Shown: in pieces, positions 54,734 through 63,239 of the stretch | How positions within the stretch are numbered: the first letter of the stretch is position 1 | Layout: every line of letters begins with the position of its first letter | From: an uncultured Roseibium sp. | GTDB lineage: Bacteria; Pseudomonadota; Alphaproteobacteria; Rhizobiales; Stappiaceae | DNA length: 64,000 nt | Direction: 5' to 3' | Assembly: GCF_963675985.1 (NCBI RefSeq) | Contig: NZ_OY780958.1 | Coordinates: 1,674,001-1,738,000, forward strand | The notes under the pieces: model-generated | The model's input: only the letters and a program-made list of their open reading frames with translations | Database searches by the model: none | What the model was told of the DNA's origin: nothing | Translations under genes and position numbers: made by a program

Positions 54734-55888
54734 TCAATCGTTCCTGTCAGTGGAGGACGTGCCGCAAACGGGCGTATCCGGGTCGGTGTAGGCGGGCATC
54801 AGGATGCGGAAAACGGTCTTGCGCGGCTGGCTGTCGCATTCGATCACACCGCCGTGGTCGCCGATGATCTTGGCAACCAGCGCAAGGCCCAGTCCCGAGC
54901 CGTTGGTCTTAGTGGTGATAAACGGTTCAAACATATGCGGAAGCAGATCTTCCGGGACGCCGGGGCCGTTGTCCTGAACGCAGAATTCCAGCGGCAGGCT
55001 GACCTTCTGCTCGGTTCCCGGCACGGACAAGCGGACGCCGGGACGGAAGGCGGTCGAAATCCGGATTTCTCCATCCGGATCGCCGCCGATCGCTTCGCTG
55101 GCGTTCTTGATCAGATTGAGGAAAATCTGGATCAACTGATCCTTGTTGGCATAGACCGGCGGCAATGACGGGTCGTATTCTTCGATGATCTTGATATTGC
55201 GCGCAAAACCGCTGTCGGCGAGCCTTTTGACGTGATCGAGAACCACGTGAATGTTGACCGGCTCCCTCTCAATCGGGCGTTCGTCGGAAAAGACTTCCAT
55301 CCGGTCGACGAGTTTGACGATCCGGTCGGTCTCATCGGTGATCAGCCGGGTCAAGGCGCGGTCTTCATCCGGCACCGACTGCTCAAGAAGCTGGGCGGCG
55401 CCGCGGATGCCCGACAGCGGGTTCTTGATTTCATGGGCGAGCATGGCGGCCAGTCCCGTGACGGTCCGGGCCGCGCCCCTCGACGTGAGCTGACGGTCGA
55501 TCTTTTCCGCCATGGTCCGTTCCTGGAACATCAGGACCACCGCGCCGGGACGGTCGGAAACAGGCGCTGCGTTGATATCGACGATCTTCGGTGCACCGAT
55601 CCGGGGGGATCCGATATCGACCTTGTATTCGTTGACGGGAGCGCCGCGTTCGCGCACCTGCTCGATCAGGGTCAGAAGCGGGCTGCCGAAGGGAACGAAG
55701 TCGCTGATCGGATGACGCCTGAGAAAAGCAATACTGGACCGCATGAAGATTTCGGCGGCCATATTGGCTGATTCAATAACGCCGTCCGGCGCGACCAGAA
55801 GAACCGGATGCGGCAAGGCATCCAGGATCGTAGGGCCGTCGCTTGCCAAGGCCGCGGTGCGCCCCTCTGCCTTTGCTTGAGGCGTCAT
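54734..55888 (-). CDS. ntrB: Nitrogen sensor kinase NtrB (GlnL)
   Basis: A 384-residue cytosolic kinase without membrane segments: PAS domain (about 20-130), phospho-acceptor H152 in LAHEIKNPLSGIRGAAQLLE, and an ATPase domain with NLIKNASEAIGG, DNGPGVPE and GSGLGLALV. PII controls its kinase/phosphatase balance (family knowledge). The start overlaps the dusB stop as ATGA. Confidence 0.96.
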   Translation of the reverse strand: MTPQAKAEGRTAALASDGPTILDALPHPVLLVAPDGVIESANMAAEIFMRSSIAFLRRHPISDFVPFGSPLLTLIEQVRERGAPVNEYKVDIGSPRIGAPKIVDINAAPVSDRPGAVVLMFQERTMAEKIDRQLTSRGAARTVTGLAAMLAHEIKNPLSGIRGAAQLLEQSVPDEDRALTRLITDETDRIVKLVDRMEVFSDERPIEREPVNIHVVLDHVKRLADSGFARNIKIIEEYDPSLPPVYANKDQLIQIFLNLIKNASEAIGGDPDGEIRISTAFRPGVRLSVPGTEQKVSLPLEFCVQDNGPGVPEDLLPHMFEPFITTKTNGSGLGLALVAKIIGDHGGVIECDSQPRKTVFRILMPAYTDPDTPVCGTSSTDRND

Positions 55889-56871
55889 GCGGCACTCCGT
55901 TGATCAAGCGTGGAAAACAGGCTCTCCGTGAGGCGGATTACTTCAGCCGGTTCATTTGAGGTCATCAGGATCGATCGCAAACTTGTTGGGGCACTCGTTA
56001 TTCCCGCGCCATCCAGGTACCAGCCGAGGTGCTTACGGGCGATGCGTATGCCCGGCATCTGTCCGTAATGGGATAGAATGTCTTCGTAGTGGCTCAGGAC
56101 CAGGTCGGTGAGTTCCGTTCCGGCCGGATCTGCCAACCGTTCTCCGGTATTCAGATAGTGCGCCACATGCCCCGGGAGCCACGGACGCCCATAGGCACCA
56201 CGGCCGATCATCACGGCGTCGGCACCCGATGCTGCCAGCATGGCATCGGCATCGTCGTAACCATGACAGTCGCCATTTGCGATGACGGGGATCGAAACAG
56301 CTTCCTTGACCCGGGCAATTGCACCCCAATCGGCCCTGCCCTTATAGAACTGGCAGCGGGTGCGGCCATGAACCGTCACGAGCTGGATGCCGGCAGCTTC
56401 GGCGCGTTGGGCCAATTCCGGTGCATTGATGGCCGATTGGTCCCAGCCGAGGCGCATTTTCAATGTGACGGGAATGGTAACCGCGCTGACCGTTGCCTCT
56501 ATCAAGGTCATCGCGTGATCGAGATCGCGCATCAAAGCCGAACCGGAATAGCCGCTTGTCACCTTTTTGGCAGGACATCCCATGTTGATGTCGATAACAT
56601 CGGCACCGAGATCCGCGACGATCTTTGCCGCTTCGGTCATCCAGCAGGCTTCGCGACCCGCAAGTTGCACGACATGGAGCCCGCCTTCCTGCGCCCCGGC
56701 ACGCATTTCGGTTTCCGCATCGCCTTTTACGAAGGATTCGCTTGCCACCATTTCGCTGACGACCATTCCGGCTCCAAACCGGGCAGCTATTCGCCGGAAC
56801 GGCAAATCACTCACGCCGGACATCGGAGCAAGAACCGCTCTTCGGTCAAGACTATGACAACCGATGCGCAT
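55885..56871 (-). CDS. dusB: tRNA-dihydrouridine synthase (DusB/NifR3 family)
   Basis: A 328-residue FMN-dependent enzyme with a TIM barrel and helical C-terminus. It begins RAVLAPMSGVSDLPFRRIAARFGA, has the catalytic C99 in NMGCPAKKV, and the flavin-binding VHGRTRCQFY and VIANGD. It reduces uridine in the tRNA D-loop. It is the first gene of the dusB-ntrBC operon, long known as nifR3 in this arrangement. Confidence 0.95.
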   Translation of the reverse strand: MRIGCHSLDRRAVLAPMSGVSDLPFRRIAARFGAGMVVSEMVASESFVKGDAETEMRAGAQEGGLHVVQLAGREACWMTEAAKIVADLGADVIDINMGCPAKKVTSGYSGSALMRDLDHAMTLIEATVSAVTIPVTLKMRLGWDQSAINAPELAQRAEAAGIQLVTVHGRTRCQFYKGRADWGAIARVKEAVSIPVIANGDCHGYDDADAMLAASGADAVMIGRGAYGRPWLPGHVAHYLNTGERLADPAGTELTDLVLSHYEDILSHYGQMPGIRIARKHLGWYLDGAGITSAPTSLRSILMTSNEPAEVIRLTESLFSTLDQRSAA

Positions 56872-57066
56872 TAAAACCTGCCCTCGCGAAAGAGTGAAAG
56901 ATGCAACTTTGCTCAGATCCTGTGCATGATATTTCAGTGCCTATATAGTAGCCATTTTCCGCGGTGCGGCAAGAGGCAAATTGCCTATTCGACGCCAGCA
57001 TGGTTGAAAACCGGACAGAGCGTTAACGCGTGAAAGTGAATAAATTAAAGGAGTTTGGAGCCTTTC

Positions 57067-58308
57067 ATGAATTCTCGAGTGGCCGTCATCGTTGTTGCCG
57101 CAGGACGAGGCACCCGTTTTTCCACTGATCAAGATCGTCAGCCCAAGCAATATCGCGACCTCGGGGGGCGGCCGGTCATCAGCCGTGCGTTGGAGGTCTT
57201 CCTGTCTCATCCGGCAATTACCGATGTTCTGACGGTGATTCATCCTGATGATGTTCTCCTGTACGAGCAGGCCGTTGCCGCTGTTGGTTCGGCGGGAGAC
57301 GAGAAACTGCGGCAGCCGATTCTCGGTGGGGGAACACGCCAGGAATCGGTTTGCAACGGCCTGGTTGAACTGAAGCAAGGTTCGATTGGTCAGGTCCTGA
57401 TTCATGATGCGGCCCGTCCTTTCGTCTCCCATGCGGTTATTGATGCTGTGCTGGAAAAACTGTCTCAGGGAAACCGTGCCGTCCTCCCGGCTGTTCCGGT
57501 GGTCGATACCCTGAAGCGACTTGAAGGCACAACCGGTCAGCTGGAAACCGTGGTCCGTACCGGCCTATGGGCGGCGCAAACGCCGCAAGGTTTTGACTAT
57601 CCGACAATCCTCGAAGGACACGAAAAGGCATACGAGGCCGGACGGACGGATTTTACCGACGACACCGCCATAGCGGAATGGCAGGATGTTACGGTTGCCC
57701 TGGCCGAAGGTGACCCCGACAACTTCAAGATCACATCCCGATCCGACCTGGACCGGGGGATAAAACGGATTTCAATGACAGACAGACAAAAGACAGGCCT
57801 TGCCGAACTCGGCGACGTGCGAATGGGCACCGGATACGACGTCCACGCCTTTGAGGACGGCGACGCGGTGATCCTGGGCGGCATACAGATCGCCCATGAC
57901 AAGCGTCTTAAGGGCCATTCCGACGCCGATGTGGTCCTGCACGCCATCACCGACGCTATTCTGGGTGCGATCGGCGATGGCGACATCGGTACCCACTTTC
58001 CGCCTTCCGATCCGGTCTGGAAAGGCGCATCCTCCGACAGGTTCCTTGACGATGCCGTTCGCCGTGTGACCGAATTGGGCGGAAAGATCGCCCATGTGGA
58101 TGTTACGGTGGTTTGCGAGGCGCCGAAAATCGGGCCGCACCGCGAAGCCATGCGCCAGTCGATCGCCCGGATCTGCAATCTCCCGGTTTCCAGGGTGTCC
58201 GTGAAAGCGACGACTTCGGAGCGGCTCGGGTTCACCGGACGCAAGGAAGGCATTGCCGCGCTTGCAAGCGCCACGGTACGGCTACCATTTACCGACGAGG
58301 ATTTCTGA
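57067..58308 (+). CDS. ispDF: Bifunctional IspD/IspF of the MEP isoprenoid pathway
   Basis: A 413-residue fusion. The N-terminal half (1-235) is 4-diphosphocytidyl-2-C-methylerythritol synthase with VVAAGRGTRF, RQPKQYRDLGGRPV and IHDAARPFV. The C-terminal half (about 252-413) is 2-C-methylerythritol 2,4-cyclodiphosphate synthase with GTGYDVHAF (Asp/His metal ligands), GHSDADVVLHAITDA and the ATTSERLGFTGR end motif. Such fusions are common in alpha- and epsilonproteobacteria. AAGGAG lies about 10 bases upstream. It is coupled to cinA by a one-base overlap. Confidence 0.97.
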   Translation: MNSRVAVIVVAAGRGTRFSTDQDRQPKQYRDLGGRPVISRALEVFLSHPAITDVLTVIHPDDVLLYEQAVAAVGSAGDEKLRQPILGGGTRQESVCNGLVELKQGSIGQVLIHDAARPFVSHAVIDAVLEKLSQGNRAVLPAVPVVDTLKRLEGTTGQLETVVRTGLWAAQTPQGFDYPTILEGHEKAYEAGRTDFTDDTAIAEWQDVTVALAEGDPDNFKITSRSDLDRGIKRISMTDRQKTGLAELGDVRMGTGYDVHAFEDGDAVILGGIQIAHDKRLKGHSDADVVLHAITDAILGAIGDGDIGTHFPPSDPVWKGASSDRFLDDAVRRVTELGGKIAHVDVTVVCEAPKIGPHREAMRQSIARICNLPVSRVSVKATTSERLGFTGRKEGIAALASATVRLPFTDEDF

Positions 58309-58817
58309 TGACGGATCTGGAAGCCCTTCAGCCACTTGCCGAAAAGGTCCTGTCCGCCTGCCAGGAGAAGGGGCTGATGGTGGCGACGGCGGAATCCTGC
58401 ACGGGCGGGCTGATTGCCGGCATTCTGACGGAGATTGCCGGTTCCTCTGCGGTTTTCGACCGGGGATTTGTCACCTATTCGAACGAAGCGAAAAAAGACC
58501 TGCTCAACGTCGATACAGCCGATCTGGAAGCCTACGGCGCAGTCAGCGCGCAGATAGCCCGCCAGATGGCATCGGGAGCGCTTGCCAATTCGGGTGCCCA
58601 GATCGCCGTATCGGTAACAGGCGTTGCCGGACCGGCGGGCGGTTCAAAAGAAAAGCCGGTGGGCACGGTTTACTTCGGCATTGCGGCGGAAGGTGGCGGG
58701 CTTGAACACAAGCATTGCCTTTTTCCGGATGAAGGGCGCAGCCGAATTCGCGCCCTTTCGGTGAAAACAGCGCTCGAACTTTTGTTAAATTCAGCGCAAT
58801 CGGTTGGCGTTCGTTAA
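58308..58817 (+). CDS. cinA: CinA C-terminal-domain protein, nicotinamide-nucleotide amidase
   Basis: A 169-residue stand-alone CinA C-domain. The core is ATAESCTGGLIAGILTEIAGSSAVFDRGFVTYSNEAK in outline (residues about 25-61), with SVTGVAGPAGGSKEKPVGTVYFGIA later. It hydrolyses NMN to NaMN in pyridine nucleotide salvage. It starts on the last base of the ispDF stop (TGATG). The N-terminal molybdopterin-like domain of long CinA is absent, as is usual here. Confidence 0.94.
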   Translation: MTDLEALQPLAEKVLSACQEKGLMVATAESCTGGLIAGILTEIAGSSAVFDRGFVTYSNEAKKDLLNVDTADLEAYGAVSAQIARQMASGALANSGAQIAVSVTGVAGPAGGSKEKPVGTVYFGIAAEGGGLEHKHCLFPDEGRSRIRALSVKTALELLLNSAQSVGVR

Positions 58818-58875
58818 CATTCCTTGCAATTGACCCTCGAAAAGCGCTCCCGTTAGGGTTCGGGCAAGCTTACTT

Positions 58876-58907
58876 CTTTATGATCCACCGAAGTTTGGAT
58901 CATAAAG
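58876..58907. promoter_or_regulatory. Perfect 12-bp inverted repeat between cinA and the secreted paralogues
   Basis: CTTTATGATCCA (58876-58887) and TGGATCATAAAG (58896-58907) with an 8-nt loop. The stem is AT-rich and only TTTG follows, so it is a poor terminator; an operator or mRNA leader structure is equally possible. It ends 31 bp before the first paralogue. Confidence 0.5.
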
Positions 58908-58912
58908 TTTGT

Positions 58913-58925
58913 ATATCCCGGATAT
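58913..58925. promoter_or_regulatory. Short inverted repeat before the first secreted paralogue
   Basis: ATATCC-C-GGATAT, a perfect 6+1+6 palindrome directly upstream of the ribosome-binding region of the gene at 58939. Its place beside the larger inverted repeat suggests a binding site controlling this gene. Confidence 0.35.
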
Positions 58926-58938
58926 GTAGGGACGGATA

Positions 58939-59367
58939 ATGAAACGACTGGCGCTCCTGGTTCTATTGCTCGGCATTGCGCCTGTATCCGCAGGTGCTCA
59001 AGGGCTTCCTGACCCGGGTGATTTCTATCTCATTTCCCGAAACGCGGACGGCGAGTTCCTCGGAAGCCACAAGATATTTCGCCGGTCTTCCGACGGTCTA
59101 CGTCAGGTCACCTACTGCAATCGGGAATACTGGGTGCGGCCCTATACGGTCGCATGGACTCAGCTCGAAGTGGAAAAGAATCGGGAAGTGCGGGTTGAGT
59201 TCAATCGGAGCAAAGGTTGGCGTCCCATCTGCGAGCAGCCGGAAGAACAGGTGACCTTGAAGGATCTGGGTATCGATATCGCACCCGGGGAGGTCACGGA
59301 TGATATTGCCGAACCGGATAACCTGGCCTCGCGTTTCAGCGCGATCGGCAGCGCGTTCCGCAAGTAA
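58939..59367 (+). CDS. Small secreted protein, paralogue 1 of 3
   Basis: A 142-residue protein with a signal peptide (cleavage after AGA, about residue 20). The mature part contains a pattern shared with the next two genes: DFYLISRNADGEFLGSHKIF, then YCNREYWVRPYTVAWTQ, then GWRPICEQP, then VTLKDLG. Two cysteines (YC and IC) are conserved in all three and probably form a disulfide. I recognise no family. It is about 90 residues of probable beta structure and likely periplasmic. It has its own leader with two inverted repeats. Confidence 0.8.
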   Translation: MKRLALLVLLLGIAPVSAGAQGLPDPGDFYLISRNADGEFLGSHKIFRRSSDGLRQVTYCNREYWVRPYTVAWTQLEVEKNREVRVEFNRSKGWRPICEQPEEQVTLKDLGIDIAPGEVTDDIAEPDNLASRFSAIGSAFRK

Positions 59368-59595
59368 AACCACAACCTGCCGAATATATCCCATACAATT
59401 TGTATCGTTTATTTTCGCGGGAAACGGCGAATTCCGGCGCTTTCGTCACTACAATTAAAATTGCATTCAAATTCCACTGTTTGCATGAGGAATATCTAGA
59501 CAGTTTGCCGTCTATTGTGCCCGCTGGATGAGAGCTTATGGGCGAAGCATGTCTGCTTTGTGCCCTGAACTCCACAATGTTATGTGGGAATGACC

Positions 59596-60066
59596 ATGCT
59601 GAGATCTATCCTGGTTGCAGCCACTCTTGCTGTAACGGCCAGCGGCGCTCATGCGGGCAATACGTTCGGCTTGATCGACTATTACATGATCTCGCGTGGC
59701 GACGACGGCATGTTCCTCGGCAGCCATAAGATTTTCCTCAGAGCGGCCGACGGCCTGACCCAGGTCAAATATTGTGGACGCAGTTATTGGGTTCGCCCGG
59801 TTACGGTCGCCTGGACACAGGTCGAAATGGACAATGCCCATGAGGTTCGGGTGGAGTTCAACCGCGGCAAGGGTTGGCGGCCGATTTGCGAACGCCCGAC
59901 CGACTATGTCACCCTCGAAGACCTTGGGGTCAGCATGGATCCCTATATTGTCGTCCGAAACGAAGGCGATGATCTGACCCGTGTCAACAAATGGAAGGCG
60001 GTCAGCAATTCTCTCAAGCGCAGCGACAATACCAAGCGCGGCTCGACCACCTACCATAGTAATTAA
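59596..60066 (+). CDS. Small secreted protein, paralogue 2 of 3
   Basis: A 156-residue protein, closest to paralogue 1: YYMISRGDDGMFLGSHKIF, YCGRSYWVRPVTVAWTQ, VRVEFNRGKGWRPICERP, VTLEDLG. The signal peptide ends at AHA (about residue 20). The ATG at 59596 has GGGA at the right distance; 59590 is an alternative. A 230-bp gap with its own AT-rich stretch precedes it, so it may be transcribed separately. Function unknown. Confidence 0.8.
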   Translation: MLRSILVAATLAVTASGAHAGNTFGLIDYYMISRGDDGMFLGSHKIFLRAADGLTQVKYCGRSYWVRPVTVAWTQVEMDNAHEVRVEFNRGKGWRPICERPTDYVTLEDLGVSMDPYIVVRNEGDDLTRVNKWKAVSNSLKRSDNTKRGSTTYHSN

Positions 60067-60183
60067 TTAAATTCCCGCATATTACGCGAAGGCAGGGTTA
60101 ATAATTCTCTGCTTCACTTGAAGACTATTCGTTTCCGCAATGCGCAGGAAACGGAATAAACCGTCTTTCAAAGCGGGTATCCA

Positions 60184-60618
60184 ATGGTCAAGTTCGGAGC
60201 AGTTAGCCTGTTTTTGTTGATGTCCGTCTGCGCTCATGCGCAAGTATCGGCGCCGGCAGGAGATTATTATATCCGTTCCCTTGATCCCAGTGGTCGCTTC
60301 AACGGCATCCAGGAAATTCTTACCCGGCCCGAGACCGGTTATCATAAGGCCGTCTATTGCGAGACCTCCTTCTGGGTGACCCGAAGCACGGTCGTCTGGA
60401 CCGAACGGGAAGCCGAGGCCGGCCGCCATCTCGTGATTATCAATGAAGTCAACAAAAGACCGGAAGTTTACTGCGCGGACCCCGAGCACTACGTCCGCCT
60501 TGAGGATCTCGGTTTGGAAAAGCACGAGATTCTCAAGGCGCGCGATAATGCCGAACCGGTCGACATGCAGTCGAGCCGGTTACGGACGATCAGCGAAGCG
60601 TTCAAGAATTTCAAATAG
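60184..60618 (+). CDS. Small secreted protein, paralogue 3 of 3
   Basis: A 144-residue protein, the most diverged of the three: DYYIRSLDPSGRFNGIQEIL, YCETSFWVTRSTVVWTE, RPEVYC and VRLEDLGL keep the pattern and both cysteines. The signal peptide ends at AHA (about residue 19). It ends 16 bp from the convergent COQ10/RatA-type gene. Function unknown. Confidence 0.8.
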   Translation: MVKFGAVSLFLLMSVCAHAQVSAPAGDYYIRSLDPSGRFNGIQEILTRPETGYHKAVYCETSFWVTRSTVVWTEREAEAGRHLVIINEVNKRPEVYCADPEHYVRLEDLGLEKHEILKARDNAEPVDMQSSRLRTISEAFKNFK

Positions 60619-60634
60619 GATCCGGACCCGCGGC

Positions 60635-61087
60635 TCACACGCCGTAAACCTCGTCCGCACGCGCTTCGAAAGCGCTGGTGAATTTCCGGAACGCCTTGTC
60701 GAACATGACACCCATCAGCGACCCGAGCGTGCGGCTCTTGAATTCATAGTTGATGAAGAAGCCGACATCGCACGCCCCCTCGCCCCGGTCGGCGAAGGTC
60801 CACCGGTTTTCCAGATGCTTGAACGGCCCGTCGAGATATTCGACCAGGATGGTATTCTCGTCAGGCCGCAGCTCAACCCGGCTGGTAAAGGTCTCCCGGA
60901 ACAGCTTGTAGGCAACGGTCATGTCGGCGATGAGAACTTCCCTGCCCTCGCCCAGATCCTTGCGGCCCCTGACATGAAGCGCCTGGCACAAGGGCACGAA
61001 CTCGGGATACCGCTCAACGTCGGATACGAGGTTGAACATGTCAGCCGCGCTGTGATTGACCTTGTGCGTGGAAGAAAAGCTCGGCAT
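60635..61087 (-). CDS. COQ10/RatA-type START-domain protein
   Basis: A 150-residue SRPBCC (START-like) protein. It has the family pieces HSAADMFNLVSDVERYPEFVPLC (about 12-34), the central RVELRPDENTILVEYLDGPFKHLENRWTF and a C-terminal helix. Alphaproteobacterial members are regarded as coenzyme-Q-binding chaperones (COQ10-like), while E. coli RatA was described as a ribosome-association toxin. The first role is likelier here, beside lipA as usual. Confidence 0.9.
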   Translation of the reverse strand: MPSFSSTHKVNHSAADMFNLVSDVERYPEFVPLCQALHVRGRKDLGEGREVLIADMTVAYKLFRETFTSRVELRPDENTILVEYLDGPFKHLENRWTFADRGEGACDVGFFINYEFKSRTLGSLMGVMFDKAFRKFTSAFEARADEVYGV

Positions 61088-61108
61088 GAGATCCGCTCAG
61101 ATCGCCCT

Positions 61109-62083
61109 TCAGTATCCGAGCCTGGCGGCCCGGGCAGCGCGCAATTCGGCGAAATCTTCGCCGGCATGGTGTGAGGAGCGCGTCAGCGGCGTAGCCGAAA
61201 CTTTCAGGAAACCCTTGGCATAGGCAATCCGTTCATAACCCTTGAATTCTTCCGGAGTAATGAAGGCCAAGACCGGATGGTGTTTCTTCGACGGCTGCAG
61301 GTACTGACCGATCGTCAGGAAATCCACATCTGCCGCGCGCAGATCGTCCATGAGCTGAAGAACTTCGTTTCGCTCCTCGCCAAGACCGACCATGATCCCC
61401 GATTTCGTGAACATGGACGGGTCCAGTTCCTTCACCCTCTGCAGCAAGCGGATCGAATGGAAATAGCGGGCACCAGGGCGCACCGTGAGGTATTTTGACG
61501 GCACCGTTTCCAGATTGTGGTTGAACACGTCGGGCTTTGCCTCGACGACGATTTCGAGCGCGCCGTCCTTGCGCAGGAAGTCCGGTGTCAGAACTTCGAT
61601 GGTCGTCTTAGGGGACTCATCACGGATTGCCTGGATCACATCAGCGAAATGGCGCGCGCCGCCATCATCGAGATCGTCCCGGTCGACGGACGTGATCACC
61701 ACGTGTTCCAGACCCATGCGGGCGACGGCATCCGCAATGCCCGCGGGTTCCTTCGTATCGACAGGACCGGGCATGCCGGTGCGCACGTTGCAGAAGGCAC
61801 AGGCGCGCGTGCAGGTATCGCCCAGGATCATGAAACTGGCGTGCTTTTTCGACCAGCATTCGCCGATATTCGGACAGCCGGCCTCCTCGCACACGGTGAC
61901 GAGATTGTTCTTGCGGACCAGATCCTGTGTTTCGCGGTAGACCGGTGACGTCGGCGCCTTGACGCGGATCCATTTCGGCTTGCGCTGCACCGGATTGTCG
62001 GGCCTGTGAGCCTTTTCCGGGTGGCGGGGCCGTTCATCGCGTGTGTCGGCGGTTTTCGATAGGGTGTCGACGATCGTAACCAT
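61109..62083 (-). CDS. lipA: Lipoyl synthase LipA
   Basis: A 324-residue radical-SAM enzyme. The auxiliary cluster is bound by C65, C70 and C76 (CEEAGCPNIGEC) and the radical-SAM cluster by C91, C95 and C98 (CTRACAFC). The C-terminal RSSHHAGE supplies the serine ligand. It inserts two sulfurs into protein-bound octanoyl groups, making the lipoyl cofactor for the 2-oxoacid dehydrogenases, including the lipoyl protein at 13519. It lies near lpd, as usual. Confidence 0.97.
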   Translation of the reverse strand: MVTIVDTLSKTADTRDERPRHPEKAHRPDNPVQRKPKWIRVKAPTSPVYRETQDLVRKNNLVTVCEEAGCPNIGECWSKKHASFMILGDTCTRACAFCNVRTGMPGPVDTKEPAGIADAVARMGLEHVVITSVDRDDLDDGGARHFADVIQAIRDESPKTTIEVLTPDFLRKDGALEIVVEAKPDVFNHNLETVPSKYLTVRPGARYFHSIRLLQRVKELDPSMFTKSGIMVGLGEERNEVLQLMDDLRAADVDFLTIGQYLQPSKKHHPVLAFITPEEFKGYERIAYAKGFLKVSATPLTRSSHHAGEDFAELRAARAARLGY

Positions 62084-62137
62084 GGGTCTTAAGTGTCGCT
62101 ATTCCAGGAAAAGGTCAAGTGGCCCGCCGCAAAGCTG

Positions 62138-62605
62138 CTATGCGGAAACGACCTGCTTCCGGTACTTTTGAAGTTGTTCGACGACTCTGTCGGACAACGG
62201 TTGGGATTTGCGGGTCGTGTCGTTCATTTGCACGATCACGGTCTTAGCCAGAGCGACCGGCTGGCCGTTCTGGCAGACGAGTTGTTCCAGGGTGAGCGAA
62301 CTCCGCCCGGTATCCAGAACGGCGGTCCCGATGTCTACAGTTCCCGGCCAGCGTATTTCACCGAGAAAATCGAGTTCCAGTCTGGCGATGACGAAGGCCG
62401 ACCCTGGATCGGCGAGCTCGCCTTCCGTGGTGAAGAGAACTTCGACACGGCCGGTTTCCAGGAAGGTGGAAAAGACGGCGTTGTTGACGTGCCCCTGCCG
62501 GTCCGTGTCACAGTAACGCAACTTGTCCGTGGATCTTGCCGGATAGGCTTCAAGGTCTGGCGTGTTGGTCAACTGGCGGTCCTGCGTCGCGTCATTCTCA
62601 CTCAA
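62138..62605 (-). CDS. Acyl-CoA thioesterase, 4-hydroxybenzoyl-CoA thioesterase family
   Basis: A 155-residue hotdog-fold protein. The active-site segment is RYCDTDRQGHVNNAVF (catalytic Asp about residue 33), which is the YbgC/4HBT form. The start is uncertain. The TTG at 62605 gives the whole fold, with a short divergent tail in front. It hydrolyses acyl-CoA, substrate not predictable. Confidence 0.87.
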   Translation of the reverse strand: MSENDATQDRQLTNTPDLEAYPARSTDKLRYCDTDRQGHVNNAVFSTFLETGRVEVLFTTEGELADPGSAFVIARLELDFLGEIRWPGTVDIGTAVLDTGRSSLTLEQLVCQNGQPVALAKTVIVQMNDTTRKSQPLSDRVVEQLQKYRKQVVSA

Positions 62606-62614
62606 AACCGATCA

Positions 62615-62854
62615 TCAGCCGAAGAGCTTCTTCCACAAAAACAGGAACAGGATTGCTCCCAAGGTGGCGACGACGAGTTGGTCCAGCGGTCCGCCGGTTA
62701 CGTTCAGTCGGAACATATGGGCGAGTTCACCGCCGAGCAATGCACCGACCAGGCCGACGACCAGACTGCCGATAAAGCCACCTCGGCTGTTGAGGACCCG
62801 GTGCGCTATCGCTCCGGCTACCAGGCCGATGATGATCCAGAGGATAAATCCCAT
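62615..62854 (-). CDS. GlsB/YeaQ/YmgE-type membrane protein, copy 1
   Basis: A 79-residue protein with three hydrophobic Gly-rich helices: GFILWIIIGLVAGAIAHRVL, GGFIGSLVVGLVGALLGGEL and the C-terminal LVVATLGAILFLFLWK. This is the transglycosylase-associated (DUF/GlsB) family, associated with envelope stress. The start at 62854 begins at the usual MGFILW. Confidence 0.88.
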   Translation of the reverse strand: MGFILWIIIGLVAGAIAHRVLNSRGGFIGSLVVGLVGALLGGELAHMFRLNVTGGPLDQLVVATLGAILFLFLWKKLFG

Positions 62855-62876
62855 GAAGGACCGTTCCCTTTCCGCT

Positions 62877-63125
62877 TCAGGCCAAGATCCTGGCAATGAT
62901 AACGACCACGATCGCACCGATGGCGGCTACCACGATTTCGTTCACCCAGGCATTCCCGAGGTTGATATTGATGCCCGCCATCTTGAACAGGAAACCGCCG
63001 ACGAAAGCGCCGATCAGCCCGGTCAGGAGATAGCGGACCAGACCGCCGCCGCCGACAAGGAAACTCGCAAGCCAGCCGGCGACGAGACCGATAACGCACC
63101 AAATCAAAATATTCTTTGCATCCAT
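62877..63125 (-). CDS. GlsB/YeaQ/YmgE-type membrane protein, copy 2
   Basis: An 82-residue relative of the adjacent gene: ILIWCVIGLVAGWLASFLVGGG, YLLTGLIGAFVGGFLF and a C-terminal helix IVVAAIGAIVVVIIARIL. AGGAG precedes its ATG. The two sit in tandem between lpd and the thioesterase, probably one transcript. Confidence 0.88.
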   Translation of the reverse strand: MDAKNILIWCVIGLVAGWLASFLVGGGGLVRYLLTGLIGAFVGGFLFKMAGININLGNAWVNEIVVAAIGAIVVVIIARILA

Positions 63126-63239
63126 AACATTTCTCCTGAAATCGGAAACGAAGAGAGCCTAACAGCAGTTCGCAACTAACCGCCAGACCCCTTTTCGGTG
63201 CCGGGGCCCGGCGATCGTCTAATTGCCACGGCTCTCTGA

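Noticed and set aside
52572..54791. A 739-codon open frame on the plus strand
   Set aside because: It is antisense to ntrY and ntrC, both of which have complete domain sets. It is a shadow frame.
63200..63212. GCCGGG-G-CCCGGC as an lpd terminator
   Set aside because: The arms are separated by one base, so no hairpin loop can form as drawn and no T-run follows. It is GC-rich symmetry without support as a terminator.
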